This document shows positions 1 through 11,300 of a stretch of DNA of 64,000 nt, one piece after another (positions within the stretch are counted from its first letter, which is position 1; each line of letters begins with the position of its first letter). The position numbers and the translations under genes are program-made. The notes under the pieces were generated by a model. The model did no database searches and was not told where the DNA came from. It was given only the letters and a program-made list of their open reading frames with translations. Source of the stretch: Letharia columbiana (lineage: Eukaryota > Ascomycota > Lecanoromycetes > Lecanorales > Parmeliaceae); assembly GCF_014066305.1 (NCBI RefSeq), contig NW_023501037.1, positions 1,849,588 through 1,913,587 of the forward strand, in the 5' to 3' direction.

Positions 1-1734
1 TTCGCTTTAGCTTATACTTAAGAATATTAAAATAAAAGAATATAATATTATTTTTAGACGCTAGCGTAATTATCTTTATACGCTAGATATATAATTAAAA
101 ATCTTTATATACTTAATAATTATTAATAAAGATATTTCTATTTATAATAAATCTATTATATCTATATCTATATCTAAATCTAAATCTTTATTCTTATTCG
201 CTAATATTCTAAATTCTTAAATTAATAAAAAAATCTTATATATATAATACGCTTATTATAATCACTTAAGATATTAGAATCTAAAGAAATTAGTTAAAAT
301 ATATATTGAAATAAACTTATCTATTTTATCTTCTAGAGAACGTGTGCGAATTATATAGTATTATTAATATAAAAATTAAATTATATAAGCGTTATATAAC
401 GCTAGGCCGCTAAGAGAATAATTTAATTTATAGTAATCTCTAAGAGTTTTTTCTTATTTCTTATAATAATTATAAATAGATAATAACCTTTCTAGACGAT
501 AAAATACTTCGTTTCGCTATATTCTTATTTTCTAATAAAAATAATCCTATAATCCTTATAATATTTAAGTTTTTTCTAAATTAAGTCGAATATAAAAATT
601 ATATTTATATTAGATTTCGTAATAACTATAGTTTCGAGTATAATAATTATAATATATATACTTTTCGACTTATTAAAGAAATTATTTAAGAAAATATTAT
701 ATTTAATAATTCTTAAATAAATAGTAAATTTAAATATCTTAGCTAAATAATATAAAGTAAGATTAGCATTATATTTAAAGAGAGTAAGTTATTATAAAAG
801 TACTAATCGGAATTCGCGTAGGCTTCTAATTATCTACGTAATTTATAATCGATATTAAAAAGGAATATTATTCTTTATAAGGCCTTTATAAATTATTTAT
901 CTAATATTTTATATCTTTAAATTATTAAATAGACTAATTTCTATTAAATATATCTATTAAATATCGATTAGATTAAATATAAAAATTATATCTATAAGAG
1001 GCGTTTAATTAGCTATAAAATTAATCGATTTTATTATATATTAATATTAAATAGTAAAATTTAGATCTATTTAAATATAATTTAAATTAATAACGTCTCT
1101 TTTAAGCTTACTCTATTTAAGCTTAATTTCGCTAAAAAAAGAAAGGTTAATAATTAAAATCTATTTAAGAATAGAAATAAGCGCTATATAGATATATTAT
1201 AAAAGGCTATACGCGAGTTATTAATTATCTCTTTAATATTAATTTTAGAGAAGAGAGCCTCGAAAAGAATAAGATAAAAAATATTTATCGAAGTAATAAT
1301 TATTCTAATTAAAGTCGTTAGAGAATTTATTATTATCGTATAAATCTTCGTTAGAGAAGTATCTTCGTAGATATCTTCGTAGTAAGTATCTCCGTAGATA
1401 TCGCTATAGATATCTTTATAGATATATTTAGAGGGGATAAAGTCGAAATTATCTAAAATCTTAAGCGAAAATACGCTTATAGAATTTATTTTAATAACTT
1501 TATAAGTCTTAGTAAGGCTTATAACTAGATCTATAATTAATTAATAGCCTCTCTTAGAATAGTCTAGGCGATATAAAATCCTTAAAGCTTATCGCGATTT
1601 TTCGCTAAATTTACTCGCTCTTTTAATTAAAGCTAACGCTTTTAAATTATTTAAATTTTAAATATATCGAGAGATAATAGCGAATAGATATTAAAAAATA
1701 AAATAAAAACTTATTATATAGAAAGAAGTTAACT
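1..1734. other. AT-rich RIP-degraded sequence upstream of Copia pol relic
   Basis: No open gene is present. The stretch is very AT-rich with almost no CA or TG dinucleotides, the pattern left by repeat-induced point mutation. It lies directly 5' of a recognisable Copia reverse-transcriptase relic on the plus strand, so it probably held gag, protease and integrase of the same element. I could not recognise individual domains. The element is cut by the left edge of the window, so no 5' LTR can be assigned. Confidence 0.5.
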
Positions 1735-3160
1735 TTCTTATAGCTAACGATATTTAAATCTTAATAAATTTATTTTTAAATACGTATACTCTAGGCGATA
1801 AATAGATTTATAAACTTAAGCGAGATCTTATTAGAAAGATTATACGATATAAAGCTTAATAAATAATTTATAATTTTAAATAGCGCGAAGGCGTAAACTT
1901 TAATAAGATTTTCGCTTTTATAATTAAGTTTATAAATTATAAAGCGATCTTTATTTTAGCGATAGCCCTCGATTAAAAATTAAAGTAAATAGATATTAAA
2001 ATTACTTTTCTCTATAATAATATAAAGGAAATTATCTATATAATATAATCTACGGGCTTTAGAATTAATAATAAGTATAAGATATATAAGCTAAAGAAGG
2101 CGCTATACGATTTAAAGTAATTCTTAAGAGTCTAATATAATATCCTCTTTATATATTTAAAGAAATTAAGCTTTAAGCCTATTACAGCTAATTTCTCGAT
2201 CTTTATTAATAATATTATAATTATTATAATTTATATAAATAATATTCTCTTAATTAATCTTAATAAAGTAGAAATTTAAAGTATTAAAGATAAGTTTAAT
2301 AATTACTTCGAAATAACTAATTTAAAATTATACGCCTATTATCTAGATATAACTATTATTAAAGATTATATTAATTATATTATTTAACTCGATTAAATAG
2401 AATATATTAAAAAGTTTCTTATTAAGTATAGTATATAAGAATCTAAAAGTATACTTACTCTTATAGATATCGAAAGATATTAGATATTCGAAGAAGACTT
2501 TTAAGCCTTTAAAATCTCTCGCATCGAGTATTAATTAGTAGTAGGGTTATTAATATACATAATACTCGATATAAGATTAGATATTATATTCGCGATCTTG
2601 ATAATATTTTAATATAACTCGAATTCTAATAAAGTCCATTAAAAAGCGATTAAGCGGATCTTTCGCTATCTTAAATAAATCGTCGACTATTAACTCGTCT
2701 TTAAAAGAAACCTAAAATCTTTAAGCGATTATATCGATATCGATTAGATCGATAATTAAGATACCTATCGCTTTATATCTAGATATATATTTAACATCGA
2801 TAGCGAGGTTATTAGTTAATTATCGAAGTAATAATTTATCGTAATACTCTCGATTTATAAGATTAAATATATCGATTAAATATAAGTTATTAAAGAAGTA
2901 GTTTAACTACGTAATCTATTAAATTAATTTAATTCTAGTAATAAATAAGCGTAAGCGATAATTATCTTTTATAATAATTAAGACGTTATAGTATTAGCTA
3001 AGAACTTCTAATTTTATATCTATATTAAATATATTAATATTTAATATTATTATATATAAAAATAAGTTATTACTAAAAATATCGCTTTAGATTATATCTT
3101 TATCGATCGATAAATAACTAACGATCTTATTAAGACTCTTAATAAGAATAAGTTTAAGAG
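1735..3160 (+). pseudogene. Ty1/Copia-type reverse transcriptase and RNase H relic, RIP-degraded
   Basis: Reading the plus strand and allowing C-to-T and G-to-A changes, the order of Copia pol motifs is visible. A start like 'NDTWSLVNLP...LGGKWVYKLKRD' lies near 1,760-1,840. An 'ARWVVCGFKQREGVNF'-like stretch is near 1,860-1,910. 'MDVKTAFLYGNIKETIYM' is at about 1,990-2,045. A 'VCKLKKALYGLKQS'-like stretch is near 2,080-2,120, and the catalytic 'YVDDILL' has decayed to YINNILL near 2,235. The RNase H part shows 'AVKRIFRYLKGT' near 2,645-2,685 and, at the end, 'KHINIQYHYI' and 'TDRQLANDLIKTL'-like strings (3,020-3,140). Many in-frame stops make it non-functional. The family assignment rests on motif order; the exact ends are uncertain. 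Confidence 0.8.
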
Positions 3161-3479
3161 GTTTTATTAATTTATTAAGTTGAAATATCGCTTATAACTA
3201 TAGCTTAATAGTCTTAATATAGAGAAGTTATCTACTTTAGAGGAGCTATTTTATTAATTCTCGCATTATAGATAATCGACTTAAGTCGTTTATCGAGCCA
3301 CTATATTAAGCTTAATACTCTATAAACTCGCTATTTTATATCAAAACGGCTATTTCTTTAGCGCTATTGCCGCTATCGTTATTAAAACTTTTAAAGCTCT
3401 TTTAAGGAACCTATATCTATTCGTTATTAATGCCTCGGGTATTATACCTCTAAATTATCGCTATTATAGCTACTATTAC

Positions 3480-4180
3480 TAAGGACTAATTATTTAAAAC
3501 GGCCCTCATAGAGGCCTTACAGCCGGCGATATATAGCTAGAAGAATTTCTTTTAATTATTTTAGTCATTCTTACAAATATTCTCCGGCCTCGAATCAATC
3601 GATTTTTGGTGTGCACTAGATGGCCTGGAAATAAAATTTTCGAAAAACCGTTTTTTGATAAAAAGTGGAATTTGAGTTATATTTGGGTGTGGGCCATGGT
3701 TTAACATAGTCGTTTTTAGATTTCGACTTTTTACTTTACCTACTCTGTTTTGAACGTCGCGAACTTTAAATCTTATATTTTTTAATTTTGTCCACATGGG
3801 GGGTAGGGGTATAGAGGGTATATTTTTTCACGCTAACTAACTAGCACTAATTTACCTTAGCTACCCGGTATTAATTTACTCTTACTACTCGGCGCTAGTC
3901 TTATCTTATCTATTCGGTTTTAACATCGTCAGTATTAAACTTCGTGTCTATTAGATTTCGCTTATAAAAGAATACGTGCGAAGGGAAGTGTTGAAATTCG
4001 AATCACGTGACTCTTGGCGTCTTGGCGGTCACGTGACTACGTCACGTGACACGCCTTAGCGCGCCCGTGTTAAGTCGCTCTTTTCTTCCATAGAACTCTA
4101 TAGTCAATACAACTAAGTGTCCTATCTTCATATTTTAATAGTCTTCCTTAGAAATGAGATTCCTGAGGATCTTACGTTAC
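3480..4180. other. Low-mutation patch of unknown origin
   Basis: Base composition changes here: TG, CA and GC-rich words reappear between AT-saturated neighbours. No convincing gene is present; a 78-codon minus-strand open frame has no recognisable domain. The patch holds three copies of a palindromic CACGTGAC word (listed separately). It could be an inserted non-repeated segment, a younger transposon end, or a promoter or LTR region of an element that was mutated less. Confidence 0.4.
4004..4050. repeat. Triple GTCACGTGAC/CACGTGAC palindrome cluster
   Basis: CACGTGAC begins at 4,004, 4,030 and 4,043. The last copy is part of the full palindrome GTCACGTGAC. CACGTG is the E-box core recognised by bHLH factors, including centromere-binding-factor and Pho4 types. 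The three copies within 47 bp of otherwise unremarkable sequence suggest a regulatory region, perhaps of a mobile element. No function can be proved from sequence alone. Confidence 0.5.
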
Positions 4181-4184
4181 CATA

Positions 4185-4400
4185 ATATATACTTAATATA
4201 TCTTTCTAATTAAACCTTAATACGCCTCTCTTCGCATATATATATCTATATATTATATAGATTAAATTAATTTTATAGTAGTAAAAGTAGATTAAAAACG
4301 TATAGTAAGCGATTAGAGTTCGATTTAACTTAGAGCTAGAGCTAAAATTCGATTTAACTTAGAAGAATTTAACTCTATAAATTTAATTTATAAATCTTTA
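4185..4400 (-). repeat. Dispersed repeat family R2, partial copy
   Basis: This sequence reappears, with RIP-type substitutions, at about 48,640-49,135 in the same orientation, and in reverse orientation at 45,765-45,905, 50,160-50,635, 50,640-51,015 and 63,225-63,760. Diagnostic words are 'aaaacgtatagtaagcg', 'gagttcgatttaactt' and 'cgcctctcttcg'. Strand is defined arbitrarily, taking the 50,640 copy as plus. The repeat is probably the LTR or terminal part of a retroelement, but no paired ends with a target duplication were found. Confidence 0.65.
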
Positions 4401-5180
4401 CTTATTTATATAGAACTTAATAATAATAGCGAGTATTAAGTATAATATTAAAAATTAAATTTACTTTTTACTTCTTTATAACTAGATATTTTAAATATTC
4501 TCTATTTATAATTAAAGATATAAAGCTAGAATTCTTTTACTACTATTTTATATCTTCTATAAAAACTATAATATAAACGTATATAAACGTATTTATACTA
4601 TTAAGATTAATTTTAATATTATAATTAAAAGCTATTAATTTAGATTCTAGAATTTTAATTATATTTTTAAAATTATTAATATATAAATTAAGTGTTAAGA
4701 GTAATATATTAGCTTTTTATTTTCTCTCTTATTAATTTAAATTAGTAATTATAATATAAATTCTTATTAGAGATTAATATATATTTTAATATAAATTAAA
4801 TATATTAATAAAGATAAGAAGAGAAATTAAAAAATATAAAGATATAATAAAGCTAGCTAGATACGTATAGTTATATATATTTAACTTTAATATTTTATAA
4901 ATAAATATAAAGAGCTATAATAAATAAGTACTTTTATTATTAAGCTTAAAGATTTAATATATTATAAATCTTAATTAATATATTAATATATTTTCGCTTA
5001 ATTTAATATCTAATCTTTTATAGTAATAATTAAAATATATATTAATTTCTCTAATATAGACTTATTTTTAACTTAAATAAAGAGTTTTTTATTTTAAGAG
5101 AAATAGTTTTTTAATTATTAAGTGTATTAATATTAAAAAGTCTAAGTCTTTTAATTTAAAAACGCTCGCAATATAGAGCG
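4401..5180. other. AT-rich RIP-degraded spacer
   Basis: No gene, RNA or resolved element was recognised. The sequence is saturated with TA and nearly free of CA and TG, as in the rest of the left AT block. Confidence 0.5.
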
Positions 5181-5185
5181 GATTT

Positions 5186-5365
5186 TGTTAAAAGTAGAAT
5201 ATTAGACATATTAAAAAGTAATTATAACTAAAAGATTAATTATTAATTTATGAAATATATGAATATTTATATATATAAAATAGATGACTAATAGTAGTTA
5301 ATAATTACTAGCTCTAATAATACGCGATATATTATGTAATAGTCGAAGGGGCTAATATTATAACA
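5186..5365. repeat. Left LTR of copy A
   Basis: This 180-bp terminal repeat has TG...CA ends. It shares words such as 'tatgaatatttatatat', 'aattactagctctaata' and 'gaaggggctaatattata' with the right LTR at 6,015-6,187 and with both LTRs of copy B. Confidence 0.88.
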
Positions 5366-5544
5366 CTCTTCGATAGCCTTAAAAGCTAGATTCTCTAAAC
5401 TCTAGTATATTATATCTCATTTATATTAATCTTTATATCTACGCTTTAAATTCGAGATTAATTATTTACCCGGTCTTATTAAATCTATAAAAAACCTTAA
5501 TAGAGAAAAATAGAAAGAGTGTTGAGGCTTTAGATACTCGTTTC

Positions 5545-5800
5545 GAGACCTCGAAATAATATAAGAGTTTTTAATATTTTGCCCGTATTGTTTCGGGACT
5601 AATAGTTTACTCGTATTACTTCGAGACCTCGAAATAATATAAGAGTTTTTAATATTTTACCCGTATTACTTCGAGACCTCGAAATAATCTAAGAGTTTTA
5701 TTAGTTTACTCGTATTATTTCGAGATCTCGAAATAATATAAGAGTTTTTAATTAATTCGAGTCCTCGTATAATATAAGAGTTTTTTATTTATATTATTTT
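5545..5800. repeat. Internal minisatellite of copy A, unit about 50 bp
   Basis: A unit of the form 'tcgagacctcgaaataat' + 'ataagagtttttaat' + 'attttactcgtatta' recurs about five to six times with variation. 'ttcgagacctcgaa' is itself an inverted repeat, so each unit could form a small hairpin. The same array is present inside copy B at about 43,770-44,030, so it belongs to the element and is not a local expansion. Confidence 0.8.
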
Positions 5801-6014
5801 AGAATCTCGAATAAAATAAGAATTTTAATTCGATATTTTTTATATAGGGATTAAATAGCGACAGCCCTCTCGTCAATAGATACGAGCTAAAAAAAATAAG
5901 CTATCGCTATAAGGTGTATCTATTTATAAAAGATTATCGAAGTTTAGTTTAATATTTATATTAGAAAGTGTAAGAATATTCGATATTACTTTATCCGCTT
6001 TCGGGCTTATAATC

Positions 6015-6187
6015 TATTAAAAGTAAGATATTAGATATATTAGAAATTAATTAAAAGACTAATTATTAATTTATGAAATATACGAATATTTATATATATA
6101 AAATAGATGGCTAATAATAGCTAGTAATTACTAGCTCTAGTAATACGCGACATATATGCGATAGCCGAAGGGGCTAATATTATAACA
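6015..6187. repeat. Right LTR of copy A
   Basis: Direct repeat of the left LTR. Its first dinucleotide is TA where the left LTR has TG, a RIP-type change. It ends in CA and is followed at once by the GATTT target duplication. Confidence 0.88.
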
Positions 6188-6192
6188 GATTT

Positions 6193-8510
6193 ATAAGAAT
6201 TCTAATTTAATTAATTATTTCTTTAATAGTTATTTTATCTCTATTAATTATAACGATATAAACTATATAATATTTATAATTATTTTAATAAAAATAATTC
6301 TCTTTTTTATAATAATAGTAGATGATATTAAAGGGAAAGATCGAAGTTTAATTAAGATAGAATATATATTCTCTCGAGTAAGATTTAATAGAAGAAGTCT
6401 ATATTAAAAAGTAATAGAGTTTAAAGAATTAATTAATAAAATATACTATTTCTATATAAATCTTAATATAAAATTTAATTAATAAAAGTACGATTTTAAA
6501 TAGTTTAATAGAATTAAAGAAATATATTATATTCTTTATAACTCGAACTTTCTTCTACTTACTTTATATTAAGAGCTATTTTTATATTATATCTATCTTT
6601 TAACGTTATAGCTATATTAGTAATAATTATATATTAAAAATTATAATAGAGTAAGAAAGATTTTAAGTATTTATGAATTTTTAAGAAGATTAAATATCTC
6701 TAGTATATTATAAGCTTAATATTATTAGAAATATCTTTATCTTTTAACTAGCTCGCTTATATAATACTTCTTTTAATAAAATTACTATTAAAGAATAATA
6801 TAAAGATAATAATATACTTTTATTAGAAGATATAGTAAGCTTATTTTAAGCTAGCTTATCGAAGTTATTTAAAAAAAATTATTAAGAAAATTTAAAAGAT
6901 AAGAGAAAACTAGATAGCGTACTAATAGAGATCTCTAAGAATAAAAAATTAAGATCGTTAATTAGAGCTTCGTAAATAAGATCTTTTACTTTTATATTCT
7001 TTATATATTTAAATAAATTATTAATAATAAAGATAGTATTCTTAAAAATTAGTAAAAGTATATATATTAATAATAGAAAACTTATATTAAAGTTATTATT
7101 AATAATAGTTTTAAGTAGTATAAATATTTTATCTTACGATATAATCTCTATAGACTTTATAGACTTTATAAATTTATTAGATTCTATAAACTTATTAAAT
7201 TTATTAAATATATTACTATTATATTTCTACTTTTTACTCTTATTCTTTTACTTAGAATTATTTAATTATTATTAGTTTAAAAAATTAAATTTAAATTTTA
7301 AAGTAGAATAATATAATTAAAGTTATAAATTCTTATTTAATATTATAGATTAAGTTTATACTCTCTAGAAACTTATATTTATATATATAATAATAATAAA
7401 TTCTTAAAATAAAGAATTATAATTATAAAAGCGAAGCTTAAATAAGTAGTATTATTAAAATTATTAGAAAAGCTATATAAAATATTAAGAAGGCTTAAGA
7501 TAGCGAAGAAGATTAAGAGAGATAAAGCGAGATAGAAGATTTTAAAAATATTTTAAAAAATATTAAAAAAAGCTTATAAATAGCTAGACTATAAATTAGA
7601 ATATTAAATATATATTATAAATAGATATTATTATAATATTATTAATTTATATTTAATATTATTATAATATTAAAGAAAATAGAAAAAGTATAACTTTATA
7701 CTCTAATCTTTAAAATCTAAAAATACTTATATTTCATTTTATAATTATAGAAATTTATAATATCTAATTATTTTTATAATTATTTTACTTATTATTAATC
7801 TTTTATAATTATATTCTATATATCTAATATCTCTTCTAATAATAAATCTAGAATAATAAATAATAAGAATAATTAGATTTTTATAATTCTATCTAAAAGA
7901 TAAGTTTTTAAAGTTTATATATAATAATTATATATAGATTATTAATATAAATATTTCTCTACTCTTCGAATATATTAGATTTTACTTTTTTTAAATATAT
8001 ATTAAATAATAGAAGATAGTATTTTTAATAAAGAGATAATAAAATATTAGAGAGTTAATAAGATATAATTAATAATTTATATAAAAGCGTTAGATAGTAT
8101 TAGAATAAGAGAATAATTTAGATATTATATAATAATAGTATTAATAATATAATTATAATAGATAAAAAGATATTAATATTATTAGATATAAGAAAAAAGC
8201 TAATTATATATTTATATTTGAATTTATTAAATTAAAAGTAAATAAGAAATATTTAAATTTTTTCGTCTCTCTAACTTTTTAATTTATTATCTCTATTCTT
8301 TAAATAGAGCTTATATTATTTATTTATATATTTAAAATTTAATATATAAGATTTTTTATTATCTTTAATTTAATATATTTATAATTTTAAATATATTAAT
8401 AAGAAATATAATAAGAAAAAATCTTATTTAAACTTAATTTTAATTAAATTTTTTTTTTAAATTAATCTCTAATAAGAGATATTAGAAAAATATATCTAAG
8501 ATTAAGAGAA
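6193..8510. other. AT-rich RIP-degraded region, no resolved feature
   Basis: More than 2.3 kb with no open frame of useful length, extreme TA richness and almost no CA or TG. It presumably consists of old transposon sequence, but I could not recognise domains or paired termini. Confidence 0.5.
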
Positions 8511-8512
8511 GT

Positions 8513-9205
8513 AATATACGTACACCCCCTTTTTATATATGTACACTCTCTTTTAATACATGTACACCCCCTCAAATCCGATTAGCTTCCGCGCGGCCGC
8601 TAGCCGCATAAGGTATAAACCCCGCACATAGCCGGCTACACGAGGCGGACAGCAAGACGGGGCTACCGAGGGTCGGGGACAAAAGTCGTTGAACACTTTG
8701 GTAGGGCTTAGCGGGGATCGGTGTCTAACGACTTTTGTCCCCGACCCTCGTATAAGAGGTGGGATTACACGAGGCGGACAGCGAGGTAGTCAATAGCGAG
8801 GTGGACGTGATACGCCAGCCTATATGCAGGGTAACGAGACTATGTCTTTTTAGCTGTAGGGAGGTTAGGTGGCTAATAGGTAATGGATATTCGAGTATAA
8901 TAGGCGTATTTCTAGTAGTAATAAGAGAGGATAGTTAGCTAATTAGCTATCGCTATAGAAGAATAATCTAAAGACCTTATTATTCGACGATTTGAAATTG
9001 TCTAATCTTTTAGAAATTATTAGAAGAGATCTAGAAAGATATATTTTACTATTATTAAGAGTCTAGATAATATTCTCTAGAAAGCTATATACGAGGTTTA
9101 TATCTTATACGACTAGCGGCCGTACGAAAGCTAATCGAATTTAGGGGGGTATATATATATTAAAAAGAGATATATATGTATTAAAAGGGGGTATACGTAT
9201 ATCAT
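8513..9205. mobile_element. About 690-bp element with long terminal inverted repeats
   Basis: The left end (about 8,513-8,630) carries three tandem 'gtacacccccttttta'-like words followed by 'cgattagcttccgcgcggcc'. The right end (about 9,085-9,205) is its inverted complement in RIP-mutated form: 'ggccgtacgaaagctaatcg', then 'ttaggggggtatat' and 'aaaagggggtatacg'. The inverted repeats are at least 110 bp long. The interior is GC-rich, has no open frame, and contains a near-perfect hairpin (8,667-8,750) and a duplicated word 'acacgaggcggacagc' at about 8,638 and 8,767. This looks like a foldback or MITE-type non-autonomous DNA transposon. The right arm is more mutated than the left. The target duplication is unresolved. 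Confidence 0.7.
8667..8750. repeat. 84-bp near-perfect hairpin (30-bp arms, 24-bp loop)
   Basis: The left arm, 8,667-8,696, starts CGAGGGTCGGGGACAAAAGT. The right arm, 8,721-8,750, is its reverse complement apart from two adjacent positions near the loop. Both arms are free of C-to-T decay although DNA on either side is heavily mutated. It could be a nested small inverted-repeat element, a strong RNA hairpin, or a structural part of the surrounding element. Confidence 0.85.
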
Positions 9206-10363
9206 ATTCTAAGATTAATATAAAAAAATAAAAAATCTAGACTTTAAATTAAAAGAATAAATATTTAATTTTATAAAAGAATTATTATATATCTTTATTA
9301 TCTCGCTAGTAGAAGATAGATTCTAAAAATAAAAATAATAATAATAGCTTTAAGTATACGCTTCGAAATTTTATTATAAACTACTTAATTTAATTATATT
9401 ATTAATAAAGATTAATTTTAAATTTTTTAAATTATAATATATTATTAAAAAAAAAAGCTTAATAAATTTAAGATAGAGATTATTTTATTAAAAGATAGCT
9501 CTACTATTTAATCTCTAATATTTATCTTTAAATCTAAAAAAATAAATATTTTTAATAATTCTTTTAAAAAAGTATTAAATAAAGCTAATAATATCTCTAC
9601 TAATATATATATAATTTTTAATAAATTTAAAATTTATTATTAGCTTATATATCTAGTAAAATTTAAAATAACTTTTTATATTAAAATTATTAGAATTATA
9701 TAAGAAGATAATATTATAAGATAGAATTAGAAATAAAAAAAGAGTAATAATAGAATTAATTAGAATAAAAATAATTAAAAGATTTATACTATTTAAAATA
9801 TATAGATATAATTCTTAACTTTATACTTACTATAATATCTATATTAATAATTTATAAATTAAAATTCGAGATTATATTAAAAATAATAAGAGTTATACTT
9901 TTAAAAATATCTTTAAATATATATTACTTATTAAATTCTTTATCTTTAAATATTCTCTTAATATATTTAATTAGATTTTCGACTTTATAAATAAATATAT
10001 TAATATTATAAAGTTTAATATAAAGTTAATATTTTATTTCTACTTTAAAAGTAAATTCTTTTATTCTATTCTTTACTTCTCTACTATATAATTATTTTTA
10101 ATATATTTTAAAATATATAAATTAATTTTATTATAAGAGTTAAGCTTTATATAAATTAAATAATAAATTTATAAACTTTATATAATTTTAAATATTAATA
10201 AAAAAAAAATTTAGCGTAAATTCTTATTATAGTAAAGTCTAAGAAATATTATATTAATATTAAAGACTTTATATATATTAAATCGAAGAAATATTATATT
10301 AAATATAAATCTATTAGCCTAATTAAATTAAATAAAAATATTAATTATCTATTTCTAAAAACT
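9206..10363. other. AT-rich RIP-degraded spacer
   Basis: No gene, RNA or element boundary was recognised. The composition is that of saturated RIP. Confidence 0.5.
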
Positions 10364-10368
10364 TCGTT

Positions 10369-10532
10369 TATTAGAATCGATATAGATGTAATATTAATAT
10401 AGGTATATTAAATAAGATAACTAAGGTACCGAACTATATAGGTGGAAAGGAGGTATGATATGATAGGGGATACCTCCGCCAAGGCCCGCTAGCTATAGGG
10501 CTAAGGGGTGTATTAAGGGTACGCTCGTAACA
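10369..10532 (-). repeat. 3' LTR of the 3.7-kb element (lightly mutated copy)
   Basis: This copy retains many G and C positions that are A or T in the partner LTR at 13,924-14,087 (for example 'aaggtaccgaac' against 'aagatatcgaac'). Because the two LTRs were identical at insertion, the comparison shows that mutation was asymmetric. Confidence 0.8.
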
Positions 10533-10556
10533 CTACCCCCCCCCTTCGTTAAATCA
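10533..10556 (-). other. Putative polypurine tract
   Basis: The plus-strand C-run beside the left LTR (about 10,536-10,545) corresponds to a minus-strand run of purines directly upstream of the LTR start TGTTACGAG. Position and composition fit a polypurine tract that primes plus-strand DNA synthesis. Confidence 0.6.
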
Positions 10557-11300
10557 TATCCCATGATTGATAAGTGGAAAGATAGAAAAATGGATATGTA
10601 TACACGCTTAACGCCTAAAAAATGGTAAAAGTAGTAAAGAAATAACCGTATCCGGGAGCCCTAGCATCGTATCTTTCTTTATGAGAGGTATTGGGGACGG
10701 TAGCAGCTTTCTGTATTTGCGCTGTAGCGACGTCGCTAGCTGGGGTGTAGGCGCATGTAGGGAGCCTAGCCGAGAGGAAATCGGTGTGGTATAGCGAAAA
10801 CCATGTCCATGGGCGCAGGTGTAAATAATGGTGATTTCCGAATTCGTATTTGAGCGGATGGGATGTCGGTGGAATGATGCGACGTGATTGGTTGAGGGCT
10901 CCCGAACCGAACCGAGCCGCAGGCGCTAAAAACTCTAATTCAATATCAAGTGACTTTGGTGTAGTCTTCTCTGTGGTATGTCATTTAGCTGATATCGATT
11001 ATGTTTCGTGACAGCGACAACGTGGTCTATGTGTGTACTGGTATGGCTTCGGAAGGTTCTTAGGGTTATATCAGCAAGGGGGGCTTGCGCGGAAGGCTAT
11101 GTATGAGGTGATTCTTGATTGATATGGGTCTGAGGGATCGATTCTCGGTTTTGGAAAAAATGAGGCTATCATGAAGACATCGGACGGTTTCAATTCGACT
11201 GAAAACGGGGTGTCCGAGGTAGTTCCGGAATCTTATCAGTTAATCCCTTATGGGTGAGGCTCTTCGGGATACCGCTTATGAAAGTCGTCTATTAGATTCT
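10557..11300. other. Low-mutation, GC-balanced segment inside the LTR element
   Basis: Between the 3' LTR and the RIP-saturated body the sequence has normal dinucleotide use, with many CG, CA and TG. No open frame longer than 60 codons or known domain was seen on either strand. It contains, at 11,176-11,197, a 22-bp word starting GACATCGGACGG that also occurs at about 50,980 and 63,653 beside R2 repeats. It may be captured host sequence, a nested element, or an element part protected from RIP. Confidence 0.5.

Larger units (their letters stand above)
5186..6187. mobile_element. 1.0-kb LTR element without coding capacity (TRIM-like), copy A
   Basis: Two direct repeats of 180 and 173 bp enclose about 650 bp. 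The left one begins TGTTAAAAG and ends ATAACA. The right one begins TATTAAAAG (TG decayed to TA) and also ends ATAACA. The element is flanked by a perfect 5-bp target-site duplication, GATTT at 5,181-5,185 and 6,188-6,192. These are the hallmarks of LTR-retrotransposon integration. The interior has no open frame and contains a tandem array of a roughly 50-bp unit. Size and structure match terminal-repeat retrotransposons in miniature, which must be mobilised by enzymes made elsewhere. A second copy lies at 43,422-44,402. I could not assign a primer-binding site or polypurine tract, so the transcription strand is open. Confidence 0.88.

Noticed and set aside
3561..3797. 78-codon open frame on the minus strand
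   Set aside because: No recognisable domain, no intron pattern, and it lies in an element-like patch. Length is compatible with chance.
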